DNA from: Natronococcus sp. A-GB7
GTDB taxonomy: Archaea; Halobacteriota; Halobacteria; Halobacteriales; Natrialbaceae
Reading direction: 5' to 3'
Length of the DNA stretch: 64,000 nt
Assembly: GCF_029688865.1 (NCBI RefSeq)
Contig: NZ_JARUKV010000001.1
Coordinates: forward strand, 124,001-188,000
This document shows, piece after piece, positions 17,801 to 25,182 of this stretch. The notes under the pieces were generated by a model. It was not told where the DNA came from and searched no databases. It worked only from the letters and a program-made list of their open reading frames with translations. Position 1 is the first letter of the stretch; each line of letters opens with the position of its first letter. The translations under genes and the position numbers were made by a program.

Positions 17801-18061
17801 AAACGTCGACTCGGCGGATTCCGGCGCCGCTCCGCCGTCGGCGTCGAGTTCGGGGCGTCGCCACCACACCCGACCGCGGGAGCCGACCTTCTTCGTCTCG
17901 AGACGGCCGTCCTCGACGAGCGCGTCCAGTTTGTTGTAGATCGTTCGGCTCGTACAGTCGAACTTCTCGGCGACCTCCGTCGTCGTCAGCGGCGTCCCCG
18001 GCTCCGCGAGCGCGTCGAACGTCTCGAGGACCTCGGTCGGCGTCGGGGTTGACGAACTCAT
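14867..18061 (-). CDS. Multi-domain PAS/GAF sensor and Bat-type transcriptional regulator
   Basis: 1064 residues with, in order: an N-terminal winged HTH (about 10-70, LTTTEVAEKFDCTSRTIYNKL), three PAS domains (about 85-215, 265-385, 386-505), two GAF-like domains (about 510-660 and 690-850), the Bat-type effector-linking domain (about 860-1000) and the C-terminal HTH_10 domain (FTDRQREVLETAYRSGFFESP to the end). No histidine-kinase or receiver domain is present, so it is a one-component sensor. PAS and GAF ligands (haem, flavin, redox or light) cannot be read from sequence. A DNA-binding domain at both ends is unusual. Start ATG at 18061. Confidence 0.85.
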   Translation of the reverse strand: MSSSTPTPTEVLETFDALAEPGTPLTTTEVAEKFDCTSRTIYNKLDALVEDGRLETKKVGSRGRVWWRRPELDADGGAAPESAESTFRRLFENVPGRYLILKPNDYEIVAASDAYLKATMTDRDEIIGEALFDVFPADPGDPDHEGVSELRASLERVKARREEDTMPVTYYPIPRRDNGNGGFEDRWWTPVNAPVFGASGDLEYVVHRVEDVTPVVRELRTDGEMGILEEADPSDSHLATDAVLQGDELRRAKERAHERLRESERRLDAFVTATTELVYRMSPDWAEMYELDGRGLLEDTDDPLDTWLEEYIPQDEQRRVRDAIDDAVESESAFELEHEVLRADGTRGWVESRAVPIRDEDGAIVEWFGAATDVTERKRIEHALRESEKRFRAIANLVPDLMWSNDPDGTVTWYNQQWFEYTGQSREDATGDGWLDAIHPADREQSLESFQRALDEGEPLRREHRVRRHDGEYRWFLVRARPIEDDDGTISHWFGTATDIHDDHETKAALERLSAASQELIGADSGEIAGRVAEFAREVLGVEHTALWRYDETAGDLDRYDNRVGAGRDVDAVEYPDEIDELAWDVFVGDELAVARDPSAPEAGPGILTLRSKVLIPLGRHGVLCGGSPRPEAVDERTVDIAETIGATVESAWDRAEGERQLAERNEELERLDGLNTLIRGIDRALVEADSLEAIDDAVCERLAEADRYEFAWIGDRDPGTGAVTPREFAGVDRGYLETLPTGMDERQAGADPIAEAARTGELRVVSDVAIDPRAAPWREATLERGARSCIAIPLVYNGSRYGVLAVYASRPQPDARDHAVFGELGRTIAHALNAVETKRTLLTDSVIELTIDVREPDDVLSRLAREADCEIEFEGLVPQRGDTARLFFRATGADPEPVRTAASRVPDVAEIQTLSSGNGKCEFEVTVTGGTLASHVVENGGVVRSLAATDGGTTLVVDLPAADSARTFVEAVREEYTRTDLVSRRTRDRPITTREDLRDVLDERFTDRQREVLETAYRSGFFESPRVRTGRELSEALDIAQPTFSHHLREAQRRLCELAFENA

Positions 18062-18147
18062 TGCGTTGGAGACGACTCGGCAGGCCGCAACAAAAGGCTT
18101 CCGCCAACAGAAATTTGGCGTCGCCGACTCGCCGTGAGTCGGCCCGA

Positions 18148-19179
18148 TCAGCTGATCGTCGTGTGCTCGGACTCCTCGTTGAGCGCGAGGTTCGCCGAGA
18201 TCTCGGCGTTTCGCATCGCGTACTGGGCGGTCTGCTGGAGGCTGACGAGCACCTCGCGAACCCGCAGCAGGTCCTCGTTCGCCATCTCGGGGAGTTCGGC
18301 GAGGATCTCGTCCTCCCGGTCGGCGATCTCGTGGAACAACGCTCGGACTTCGTTAGACTTGTCGTAGTCCCGCTCGACGGCGGCCTCGACCGCCAGCGAG
18401 GTGATCTCGTCGACCGTTTCGTTCAGCTCGCGGATGTCCCGCATGACCGAGCTGTCGATGTCGAGGGTGTGCCCCTCCGTCTCCATGACGATGTCGGCGA
18501 TGTCCTCGGCGTTGTCGGCCGTGAGCTCGAGGTTCTTCGCGATCGAGCGGTAGCCGATCAGCGGAAAGCCGCTGTTGAGCCCGACGGCCCGCGCGAGGTT
18601 CGGGTTCTGGTAGGCGGTGAAGATCAGGCGCAACAGGAGCACGAAGATCTTGTTGGCCTGGCGCTCGCGGTTCAGGGCTCGCTGAGCGAGATCCGGGTTG
18701 CCGTGGGCCAGGGCCTTGATCGCCTCCCCGCGCATCGTCCGGCCGGTTCGCTCGAGGCGCTCGAGGAGGTTGTCGAGGGTGAAGTCCTCGGGGTCGACCG
18801 AGCAGCGAATCGAGATGTTCTCGGGGGTCTCCTCGATCACGCCCAGCCCCATCAGCTGGGTCTCGGCCTGATAGACCGCGTTGATGTGTTCGGACTCGAG
18901 GGCGCCGTCCTCACACTGAATCCGGATCACTCGGCGGCCGAGGACGTACTGGGCGACGATCGCCCGTTCGACGGCGGCCGCGTCGAGGTTGTCGACGTGG
19001 ATCGTCGCCTCCGTCTCCTCGGTGTTGGCCGACTCGGGCATCACCGTCAGCGTTCCCTTGCCGCTGGTCCGAATCGTCACTTCGTCTCCCTTCTCGACAT
19101 CGTGTTCGGACGCCCACTCCGCCGGAAGGGTCATCGCGAGCGTCGACGGACCGAGTCGCTGCACTTTCCGCGTTTCCAT
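18148..19179 (-). CDS. AbrB/SpoVT-PhoU fusion regulator (phosphate uptake regulator type)
   Basis: 343 residues. Residues 1-45 form a swapped-hairpin AbrB DNA-binding domain (METRKVQRLGPSTLAMTLPAEWA). Residues about 120-340 form the helical PhoU domain, with repeated Glu/Asp-rich helices that in PhoU bind metal clusters. In haloarchaea such proteins are thought to control phosphate transport genes. No pst transporter lies nearby, so it acts at a distance. The ATG at 19179 matches the conserved METRKVQ opening; the longer ORF upstream is not family-like. A perfect inverted repeat lies upstream (19216-19230). Confidence 0.85.
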   Translation of the reverse strand: METRKVQRLGPSTLAMTLPAEWASEHDVEKGDEVTIRTSGKGTLTVMPESANTEETEATIHVDNLDAAAVERAIVAQYVLGRRVIRIQCEDGALESEHINAVYQAETQLMGLGVIEETPENISIRCSVDPEDFTLDNLLERLERTGRTMRGEAIKALAHGNPDLAQRALNRERQANKIFVLLLRLIFTAYQNPNLARAVGLNSGFPLIGYRSIAKNLELTADNAEDIADIVMETEGHTLDIDSSVMRDIRELNETVDEITSLAVEAAVERDYDKSNEVRALFHEIADREDEILAELPEMANEDLLRVREVLVSLQQTAQYAMRNAEISANLALNEESEHTTIS

Positions 19180-19215
19180 GGGACGGGATAGGCTAGAGGA
19201 CACCTTAGTCCTGAC

Positions 19216-19230
19216 TATACACACAGTATA
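19216..19230. promoter_or_regulatory. Inverted repeat upstream of the AbrB-PhoU gene
   Basis: TATAC-acaca-GTATA is a perfect 5+5 inverted repeat in A+T-rich sequence, 37-51 bases before the ATG at 19179 on the minus strand. It may contain the TATA box and could be an autoregulatory operator. Function is inferred from position. Confidence 0.45.
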
Positions 19231-19282
19231 TTCGTGCCCGATGGTAATATCCTTGTCACAGAATCCACAGAACCGGCTCTCC

Positions 19283-20389
19283 TTAAACAACCTTCACGAG
19301 CCGCGTCGTGAACCGTCCCGTCCGCACCTTCATCCAGCCCCGTAGCTCCTCGTCGAGCTCGTCGTCGTCGGTGTCGACCCGGAGCGCGTCGATCGCGTCC
19401 AGTTTCTCGCCGGCGGCGACGACCGCGATCTCGTCGGCCCGCTCGATGACGGCGGGCGAGAGCTGGTGGTTGCCCCGGCCGAAGACGAATCCCTGGCCGC
19501 CGATCGGCGAGACGACGATCGTGACTGGATCCTCGAGGACTTCGAGAATCTCCGCTTCGGCCGCGTCCCGCGCGAGCACCTCGCCGTCGCGCCAGACGTC
19601 GACCCCGAGCGGGGAGGCGTCGACCCCGAGTTCGGCCTGGATCGCGCCGACCGTTCCGCCGGGACCGAAGACGTAGGTCCGCCCGTCCTCGACTTCGCGA
19701 GCGAATCCAGCCGCCAGCGATTCGGTACTGCCGCTCGAGACCTGCTTGCCCGACTGGACGTCCGGCGCGACGGGCACCGGGACGACCGCCCGCAGCTCGG
19801 ACCGAACCTCGCCCTCGCGGTAGGCCGCCTCGTCGATGTCGTTGACCTCGCGGGGCTCGACCGCGTCGAACCCGGCTGCGATCCGCCCGGCGTCTCTGGG
19901 CGTCACGGCGAACACCGACGAGTAGATCTTGACCCCCGCTGGTACGCCGAGCATCGGTGTCTCGTTACTCTGCTCCTCGAGCACCTCGGCGACGTCGACC
20001 GCCGTCCCGTCGCCGCCGACGAACAGGACGAGATCGACGTCCGCCTCGAGAAACGTCCGGACGGCAGCCCGCGTGTCCTCGGCGGTGGTCTCGGCGTCGC
20101 CGGGGTCATCGGGCGGTCCCTCGACGGACTCCGCCCACGGATCGTAGACGACCTCGGGCTCGAAACCGGCGTCTCGAGCCGCGTCCTCGCCCATCGGGCC
20201 CGCGGCCGCATACACCGTCAGCCCGTCGGTCTCGCGGGACAGCACCTCGAGCGCCCGGCGCGCTCGTTCTGGCGCCCGCGTGGTCGCACCGCGCCGACGC
20301 GCCTCCGTGACCTTCCCGTCTGTTCCCTTCAGTCCAACCCGCCCGCCCATGCCGGCGATCGGGTTGACGACGACGCCGATCGTGTCCAT
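19283..20389 (-). CDS. ATP-NAD kinase family protein
   Basis: 368 residues. The opening is GVVVNPIAGMGGRVGLKGTDG, and the family GGDGT motif occurs in LFVGGDGTAVDVAEVL, followed by the GVPAGVKIYSSVFA segment. The C-terminal half has SPIGGQGFVFGRGNHQLSP. This is the archaeal/bacterial AcoX-like branch of the NAD kinase/diacylglycerol kinase superfamily, and the real phosphoryl acceptor is uncertain. Length exceeds canonical NAD kinases (about 280-300). The ATG at 20389 is preferred since the ORF upstream lacks conserved character. It is divergent from a small membrane-protein gene at 20486. Confidence 0.82.
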   Translation of the reverse strand: MDTIGVVVNPIAGMGGRVGLKGTDGKVTEARRRGATTRAPERARRALEVLSRETDGLTVYAAAGPMGEDAARDAGFEPEVVYDPWAESVEGPPDDPGDAETTAEDTRAAVRTFLEADVDLVLFVGGDGTAVDVAEVLEEQSNETPMLGVPAGVKIYSSVFAVTPRDAGRIAAGFDAVEPREVNDIDEAAYREGEVRSELRAVVPVPVAPDVQSGKQVSSGSTESLAAGFAREVEDGRTYVFGPGGTVGAIQAELGVDASPLGVDVWRDGEVLARDAAEAEILEVLEDPVTIVVSPIGGQGFVFGRGNHQLSPAVIERADEIAVVAAGEKLDAIDALRVDTDDDELDEELRGWMKVRTGRFTTRLVKVV

Positions 20390-20485
20390 GGCGGGCTTTC
20401 GGAGGCGGCGACCAAAGCCGTGTGGCTTTTCACCGAACGACACGCTTTCTGAAAGACTAAGAGGGACCGGAACCGACCGCGACGC

Positions 20486-20611
20486 ATGAACGAACTGATT
20501 GCCGTCGTGCTCGAGGCCGAACCAACGCTCCCGATGGATATCGCTGGGTGGGGAACGCTCCTGTTGAGTCTCGTCGTCACGATCGTCTGGCTGGCGTACC
20601 TCTACCGATAG
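20486..20611 (+). CDS. Conserved-looking 41-residue membrane microprotein
   Basis: A short frame from ATG 20486 to TAG 20611 encodes 41 residues: a polar/acidic N-terminal third, then a single hydrophobic helix (WGTLLLSLVVTIVWLAYLY) ending in Arg. Codon third positions are mostly G or C, as in genes nearby. It starts about 96 bases from the divergent ATP-NAD kinase gene and ends 27 bases before the convergent CinA-like gene. An A-rich block, gaaagactaagaggg (20451-20465), precedes it and could hold its promoter. Function unknown. Confidence 0.65.
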   Translation: MNELIAVVLEAEPTLPMDIAGWGTLLLSLVVTIVWLAYLYR

Positions 20612-20637
20612 CGCGGCCCGACTGGTATCCGCGACCG

Positions 20638-21330
20638 CTACGACTCCTCGACCGTCTCCACTCGCTCGCGGAGCCACGTCGCCGCCGACGTGACCGTCTC
20701 CTCGTCAGGTCCGGAGAGCTCGAGTCTGACCGACTCGCCGGGGTAGCTCCCCACCGAGACGTCGAACTCCCGGTTGAGGGTCTCGAGGCGATCGAGCAGC
20801 GCGCTCTCGGGTTCGTCGGCGACGACCGTCTCCCGGTACACCCGGGTCCCGGCGAACTCCTCGGCGACCGTCTCGAACATCGCTCGCATCTCGGTGGGAA
20901 CCCCCGGGAGGACGTAGACGTTCTCGAGGACCGCGCCGGGAGCGACCCCCGCCTCGTTGTGTAGCGGCCGCGACCCCGCGGGCAGGTCGGCCGTCCCCGT
21001 CGTCAGATCCGACCGCGAGTAGCCGTGTTCCTCGAGCCACTCGAGGGCGGTCTCGTCGGTCTCGAGCTCCCGTCCGAACGTCGCCGCGATCCCCACCATC
21101 GTGACGTCGTCGTGGGTCGGCCCGAGCCCGCCCGTGACGAGGACGGCGTCGTAGGTCGCGCTGTAGTCGCCGACGACCGCCGAGATGTCCTCGATTCGGT
21201 CGGGGACGGTCGTCACGCGCTCGACGGTTACGCCTCGCTCCGCGAGCCGTTCGCAGAGCCAGGTGGCGTTCGTGTTCGTCGTCCGTCCGGCGAGCAGTTC
21301 GTCTCCGACCGTCACGACCGCGGCGTTCAT
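20638..21330 (-). CDS. CinA-like molybdopterin-binding domain protein
   Basis: 230 residues. The MoaB/MogA-like fold is shown by VVTVGDELLAGRTTNTNATWL at the N-terminus, LVTGGLGPTHDDVT (GGLGPTxDD motif) around residue 65-75 and VLPGVPTEMRAMF near 145. This is the COG1058 domain found in CinA; the nicotinamide-mononucleotide deamidase domain of full CinA is absent. COG1058 domains hydrolyse ADP-ribose in some bacteria, so a nucleotide-repair role is possible. The ATG at 21330 starts the domain directly; 27 bases separate it from a divergent small ORF. Confidence 0.88.
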   Translation of the reverse strand: MNAAVVTVGDELLAGRTTNTNATWLCERLAERGVTVERVTTVPDRIEDISAVVGDYSATYDAVLVTGGLGPTHDDVTMVGIAATFGRELETDETALEWLEEHGYSRSDLTTGTADLPAGSRPLHNEAGVAPGAVLENVYVLPGVPTEMRAMFETVAEEFAGTRVYRETVVADEPESALLDRLETLNREFDVSVGSYPGESVRLELSGPDEETVTSAATWLRERVETVEES

Positions 21331-21357
21331 ACCCTCGCCTTCGAACCGACGGTTCAA

Positions 21358-21546
21358 ATGGCTCCCGCCGGCCTGCTGACCTGCGCGGGGCAACGGCTCT
21401 CCGAGGCGGGCCGCCAGACGACCGTCTACCGGCGAACGGTCGACGAACTCGAGGTCGAGTTCTCGCTCGAGGGGCCGACCTGCTCCCGGGAGCGACGGAG
21501 CGAGGCGAGGGTTCGACTGCAGGACAGACTCGAGGGAGAACCGTAA
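21358..21546 (+). CDS. Possible small soluble protein of unknown function
   Basis: 62 residues, ATG 21358 to TAA 21546, with coding-like third positions and balanced composition, two cysteines (LTCAG and PTCSR) and an alternating strand-like segment (DELEVEFSLEG). Only 27 bases separate it from the divergent CinA-like start, which leaves little room for a promoter. The longer open frame in the same register reads antisense through that gene. It may be real; I cannot name a family. Confidence 0.4.
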   Translation: MAPAGLLTCAGQRLSEAGRQTTVYRRTVDELEVEFSLEGPTCSRERRSEARVRLQDRLEGEP

Positions 21547-21788
21547 CGGCGGTTGGGAGTACGGTTTCGATATCCAGTCCTGGCCGTGACTCCGAAGAAC
21601 AGTTCGTGCATTGCTACACCATCAAAGACTCCCTCAATCGCTCGACGGACGAACGCCAGCCGACGGGGCCTCAGCTGGACGGTTCCCTGTCGACTGACCG
21701 GGCAAGTCGCAAAAAACCACCCTCTTCTCGACGAAAGATCGATGCCGCTGAAGTCGATGCCGTCTCTCACCCGACCATGGGCTGCCGC

Positions 21789-21798
21789 CAATATATCC
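21789..21798 (+). promoter_or_regulatory. TATA-like element of the SNF-type transporter operon
   Basis: The sequence caatatatcc is centred about 39 bases before the ATG at 21833, suggesting a transcript with a leader of roughly 10 bases. Confidence 0.5.
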
Positions 21799-21832
21799 GG
21801 ATCGAATCGCTCAACGAATACGATGGAAAATC

Positions 21833-23302
21833 ATGGCTAACTCTGAGGCAAAGACGGCTCGAGCGGAGTGGGGAACTCGGTTCGGGTTCTTGATGGCGAT
21901 GATCGGTGGAGTGGTCGGTGCTGGGAACATCTGGCGGTTCCCGTATATAATGGGTGAGAACGGAGGGGGTGCTTTCATTCTCGCCTTCTTTACGCTGATG
22001 ATAGTCCTTGCAGTTCCAGGACTGATGGCTGAAGTTGCGCTCGGACGGTACGCAAGCAAAGGTGTGATCGGCGCGTTCCGCGACATTACTGGTCCGGGAG
22101 GATTGGTCGGATTTGGCGTCGTTGTCGTGTTAGTAAACATTGCGCTGATGTCCTACTACTCCCCCGTAGTTGGGTGGACGCTGTACTACGCAGTCCACTC
22201 GCTGTTGTTCACGTTCACAACGCCTGCCTTTGAGGCTGAGACCTTTATGAACGGGCTCTTCGCGAACTCGACGCTTCTAATCGGACTACATACGGTTGTG
22301 ATGGGGAGCATTGCAGCCATTCTTCTCCTCGGTATCCGCAAAGGTATCGAACGAATCGTCGTCTACGCTGTGCCAGCGTTGGTGGTTTCGCTGTTCATTA
22401 TGATGATTCGTGGACTCACGCTTCCTGGCGCAACCGACGGAATCGCGTTCGCATTTACCGTCGACTGGGCGTATCTTACCTACAGTAGTACTTGGATCGA
22501 GGCATTAGGGCAGGCTCTGTTTTCGACAGGTCTCGGCTGGGGGATAGCCCTGACCGTGGGCAGCTACCTTCGGGAGTATGACGATGTCCCACTCGGAGGA
22601 GGAGTTTTCACTGCGATTGGTGATTCGAGCATTGGTATCCTTGCATCGCTTGCGATCTTCCCAGTCGTCTTCGCTGTTGACGGGGTTGAGCCGGACGCTG
22701 GCGCCGGGCTCGCGTTCGTCTCGCTCGTGCAGGTGTTCCCGGAGATTCCGCTTGGTGGACTCGTTGGAATTGTGTTTTTCGTCGGCTTTTTCCTCGCAAC
22801 GTTCACATCGGGTGTGGTCATCACTGAAGTCAGCGTCACGACCGTTTATGAAGAAACACGGTTTACTCGACCGCAGACGATTTTTGGCGTTTGTGGGCTC
22901 ATCTGGGTAGCTGGCTTGCCAAGTGCGTACTCTGTCGATATCCTCGATTACGTTGATTTCGTCGTCGGGAGTTGGGGCCTGCCGCTCGCGACGCTATCGA
23001 TCATTACGGCAATCGGTTGGATAATGGGACCCGAGCGGCTCCGATTGCTTGTAGTGAACCGAAATGCAGGCATTCATATCGGTAGCTGGTGGGATCCAGT
23101 TATCAAGTATGTCGTCCCCGCGGTGATGCTCTTTATTATGGGGTACTACGCGTACGACCAGTTCGGATCTCCCGAAATGATCGGAGGTGTAGTCATACTG
23201 ATTACATTCCCGCTCGTCAGCTACGCGATCATGTCCGTTGCTGACCGGGATCAAACAGATTACGACGCCGAGCGGGCTCCCGTTTCGGGAGGTGACGATT
23301 GA
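21833..23302 (+). CDS. Sodium-dependent neurotransmitter:sodium symporter (SNF/NSS) family transporter
   Basis: 489 residues with about 11-12 hydrophobic helices. The first helix carries the NSS signature GGVVGAGNIWRFPYIMGENGGGAF, whose unwound region forms the Na+ and substrate sites in LeuT-type carriers. Substrate is probably an amino acid; it cannot be decided here. The codons use more A and T in third positions than neighbours, and the whole region 21547-23900 has lower G+C, which suggests acquisition from another lineage. The next gene overlaps its stop (TGATG) and looks like an accessory subunit. Confidence 0.9.
   Translation: MANSEAKTARAEWGTRFGFLMAMIGGVVGAGNIWRFPYIMGENGGGAFILAFFTLMIVLAVPGLMAEVALGRYASKGVIGAFRDITGPGGLVGFGVVVVLVNIALMSYYSPVVGWTLYYAVHSLLFTFTTPAFEAETFMNGLFANSTLLIGLHTVVMGSIAAILLLGIRKGIERIVVYAVPALVVSLFIMMIRGLTLPGATDGIAFAFTVDWAYLTYSSTWIEALGQALFSTGLGWGIALTVGSYLREYDDVPLGGGVFTAIGDSSIGILASLAIFPVVFAVDGVEPDAGAGLAFVSLVQVFPEIPLGGLVGIVFFVGFFLATFTSGVVITEVSVTTVYEETRFTRPQTIFGVCGLIWVAGLPSAYSVDILDYVDFVVGSWGLPLATLSIITAIGWIMGPERLRLLVVNRNAGIHIGSWWDPVIKYVVPAVMLFIMGYYAYDQFGSPEMIGGVVILITFPLVSYAIMSVADRDQTDYDAERAPVSGGDD
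23288..23295 (+). promoter_or_regulatory. Strong ribosome-binding site of the small NSS partner gene
   Basis: GGAGGTGA, a full match to the anti-Shine-Dalgarno core, lies six bases before the ATG at 23302 inside the end of the transporter gene. It decides the start of the small gene. Confidence 0.7.
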
Positions 23303-23619
23303 TGGATTTGACAACCGATGTACTCGCGATGCTTGTGTTCACCCTGTTATCGTTCTGGGGTGTCGCTACCGCAGCGCTCGTCCTGACGCTTCGCCAAGAA
23401 AGCCGAAAGGTAGAGATTTTGGAACACCAGGACCAGATGGACACGTACTCTCCAACAGCACTTGCGGAGTTACGTGAATGGATCGAGAAGAATCCGGATG
23501 ACCCGCTCGTCGAGGAAGCCCGCTCCCAGTACAACGAGTGCGTCAAAGCACTCAAGGAAACTGACAACCACTTTTACGACTGGGATCGGACAGCTATCGA
23601 GTCTCTCGAACAGCTCTAA
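23302..23619 (+). CDS. Small membrane protein, possible accessory subunit of the NSS transporter
   Basis: 105 residues. One N-terminal hydrophobic helix (about 6-31, MLVFTLLSFWGVATAALVLTL) is followed by a charged helical cytoplasmic part of 70 residues. The ATG overlaps the transporter stop codon and has a strong ribosome-binding site, so both proteins should be made together. Bacterial NSS transporters such as MetP work with a tiny one-helix subunit (MetS); this may be a longer archaeal analogue. That is inferred from position and topology, since no sequence signature is seen. Same lower-G+C codon use as the transporter. Confidence 0.75.
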   Translation: MDLTTDVLAMLVFTLLSFWGVATAALVLTLRQESRKVEILEHQDQMDTYSPTALAELREWIEKNPDDPLVEEARSQYNECVKALKETDNHFYDWDRTAIESLEQL

Positions 23620-23892
23620 CTCCAACTACTGTGGTTGAGAAGGCAACACTCCTTGAACACCTTCGAACGGTCACACGAATCTATTCACGAACCCGTTCGT
23701 ATGGTTCGTGGAACCTCTGGTTCCGCGCCACGCCTACTCTTTGCGGTCGCTCGCTCATCCACTGTCAGAGTAGGGTCTGAAAAGCCTTCTCTCACTTCGC
23801 TCGGGAAGACCGCAGACAGTGTCGTCGATCTCCCCCGCTCATGCCCACGGTTCCTGTCGGTCGCTGTCGGCTCGAGCGCGGACCGACCGGCC
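23620..23892. repeat. Intergenic region with several nested inverted repeats
   Basis: No gene is supported here. The stretch contains several inverted repeats: CACGAAC/GTTCGTG (23687-23711), GGAACC/GGTTCC (23710-23724), CTACTCT/AGAGTAG (23734-23773) and CACTGTC/GACAGTG (23760-23821). They could be terminators for the transporter operon or the remnant of a small mobile element at the edge of the lower-G+C segment. Confidence 0.45.
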
Positions 23893-23900
23893 TAAGTATT
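23891..23900 (+). promoter_or_regulatory. TATA-like element of the queD-queE-queC genes
   Basis: The sequence cctaagtatt is centred about 24 bases before the ATG at 23920, consistent with a leaderless transcript for the archaeosine precursor operon. Confidence 0.5.
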
Positions 23901-23919
23901 CCGAGAAGAATATCCAGGT

Positions 23920-24378
23920 ATGACCGAGACACTCTCCACTCGCGAGGACGCCGACGTCGTCGGCAGCCGTCGGATCCTCCACGTCGGCCGGGATCGCCCG
24001 ATTCGGATCAGCGCCGGCCATCGACTCCTCCACCACGACGGCAAGTGCGCCCGACCCCACGGTCACAACTACGAGGTGGCGGTCAGGGTCGAGGGCGAGC
24101 TCACCGAGGAGGGGTGGGTCGCCGACAAAGGCGATATTACCGCAGTGATCGACGAGTGGGATCACATGTTCCTGCTCGAGCGGGGCGACCCTCTGGTCGA
24201 GGCGTTCGAGGAAGCCGGCGACGACGACGGCGTCGTCGTCCTCGAGCACCCGCCCACGGCGGAGGTGATGAGCGTCCTCCTCGAGGAGAAACTCGAGGCG
24301 GCCCTGCCCGACACCGTGGTCGACGTCGCCGTCCAGGTAAACGAGACGAACGAGCTCTGCGGGGGAGGGCAGCTCTGA
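23920..24378 (+). CDS. queD: 6-carboxytetrahydropterin synthase family protein (QueD)
   Basis: 152 residues of the 6-pyruvoyltetrahydropterin synthase fold. Zinc ligands are likely His34 (SAGHRLL), His47 and His49 (RPHGHNY), with the nucleophilic Cys43 between. DEWDHMFLLE supplies the Asp/His pair, and a Glu-containing PTAEVMS segment follows. QueD makes 6-carboxy-tetrahydropterin from dihydroneopterin triphosphate, the first committed step toward preQ0. The gene is followed one base later by queE and then queC, so the operon supplies 7-deazaguanine for archaeosine in tRNA. The N-terminal 20-residue extension is longer than in bacterial QueD. Confidence 0.93.
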   Translation: MTETLSTREDADVVGSRRILHVGRDRPIRISAGHRLLHHDGKCARPHGHNYEVAVRVEGELTEEGWVADKGDITAVIDEWDHMFLLERGDPLVEAFEEAGDDDGVVVLEHPPTAEVMSVLLEEKLEAALPDTVVDVAVQVNETNELCGGGQL

Positions 24379-24379
24379 G

Positions 24380-25162
24380 ATGCCCGTCTCCGACTCCGTC
24401 GACCGGGAGGCAGTCGGCGAGACACGGCAAGCGGACCGCGAGGGCCTCCCGATCAACGAGCTGTTCTACTCGCTGCAGGGCGAGGGGACCCTCGCCGGCG
24501 TTCCGTCGGTGTTCGTCCGCACCAGCGGCTGCAATCTTCGATGCTGGTTCTGCGATTCGTACCACACCTCCTGGGAGCCGACCCACGCCTGGATGAGCCT
24601 CGAGGAGATCGTCGCCGAGGTCGACTCCCACGCCGAGGCCGACCACGTCGTCCTCACGGGCGGCGAGCCGCTGCTCCACGAGCGAAGCGTCGACCTGCTC
24701 GAGGCCCTCGAGGAGCGGGGCTACCACACCACCGTCGAGACCAACGGCACGATCCACCGCGAGGCGCCGATCGACCTCGCCTCGATCAGCCCGAAGCTCG
24801 AGAGTTCGACGCCGACGCCGGAGCGCGACCCTAAAGGCGACGGTGAGTGGGCCGAGCGCCACGAGAACGACCGCATCGACCTCGAAGCACTCGCCGCGCT
24901 CGTCGAGGACTACGAGTTCCAGCTGAAGTTCGTCGTCACCGACGCCGACGACATGCCCGAGATCCTCGAGCTCCTCGAGGAGCTTCGCGACGCGACAAGC
25001 GAACCGATCGGCGACGACGACGTCCTCCTGATGCCGGAGGGCGCCACCCGCGAGCGCCTCGCCGAAACCCGCAGTCGCGTCGCCGAGCTGGCGATGGACC
25101 ACGGCTTCCGGTATACTCCCCGACTCCACGTCGACCTCTGGAACGACGCCCCCGAAACGTAG
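24380..25162 (+). CDS. queE: 7-carboxy-7-deazaguanine synthase (QueE), radical SAM
   Basis: 260 residues. The radical SAM cluster motif is CNLRCWFC with Cys51, Cys55 and Cys58 (CX3CX2C). It follows the family opening FYSLQGEGTLAGVPSVFVRTSG. LTGGEPLL is the SAM-binding GGE-type motif. The enzyme contracts 6-carboxytetrahydropterin to 7-carboxy-7-deazaguanine. The start ATG is one base past the queD stop. A polar insertion with SSTPTPERDPKGDGEW is typical of halophilic versions. Cytoplasmic, oxygen-sensitive cluster expected. Confidence 0.93.
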   Translation: MPVSDSVDREAVGETRQADREGLPINELFYSLQGEGTLAGVPSVFVRTSGCNLRCWFCDSYHTSWEPTHAWMSLEEIVAEVDSHAEADHVVLTGGEPLLHERSVDLLEALEERGYHTTVETNGTIHREAPIDLASISPKLESSTPTPERDPKGDGEWAERHENDRIDLEALAALVEDYEFQLKFVVTDADDMPEILELLEELRDATSEPIGDDDVLLMPEGATRERLAETRSRVAELAMDHGFRYTPRLHVDLWNDAPET

Positions 25163-25182
25163 TCGACGACACCGATCGCACC

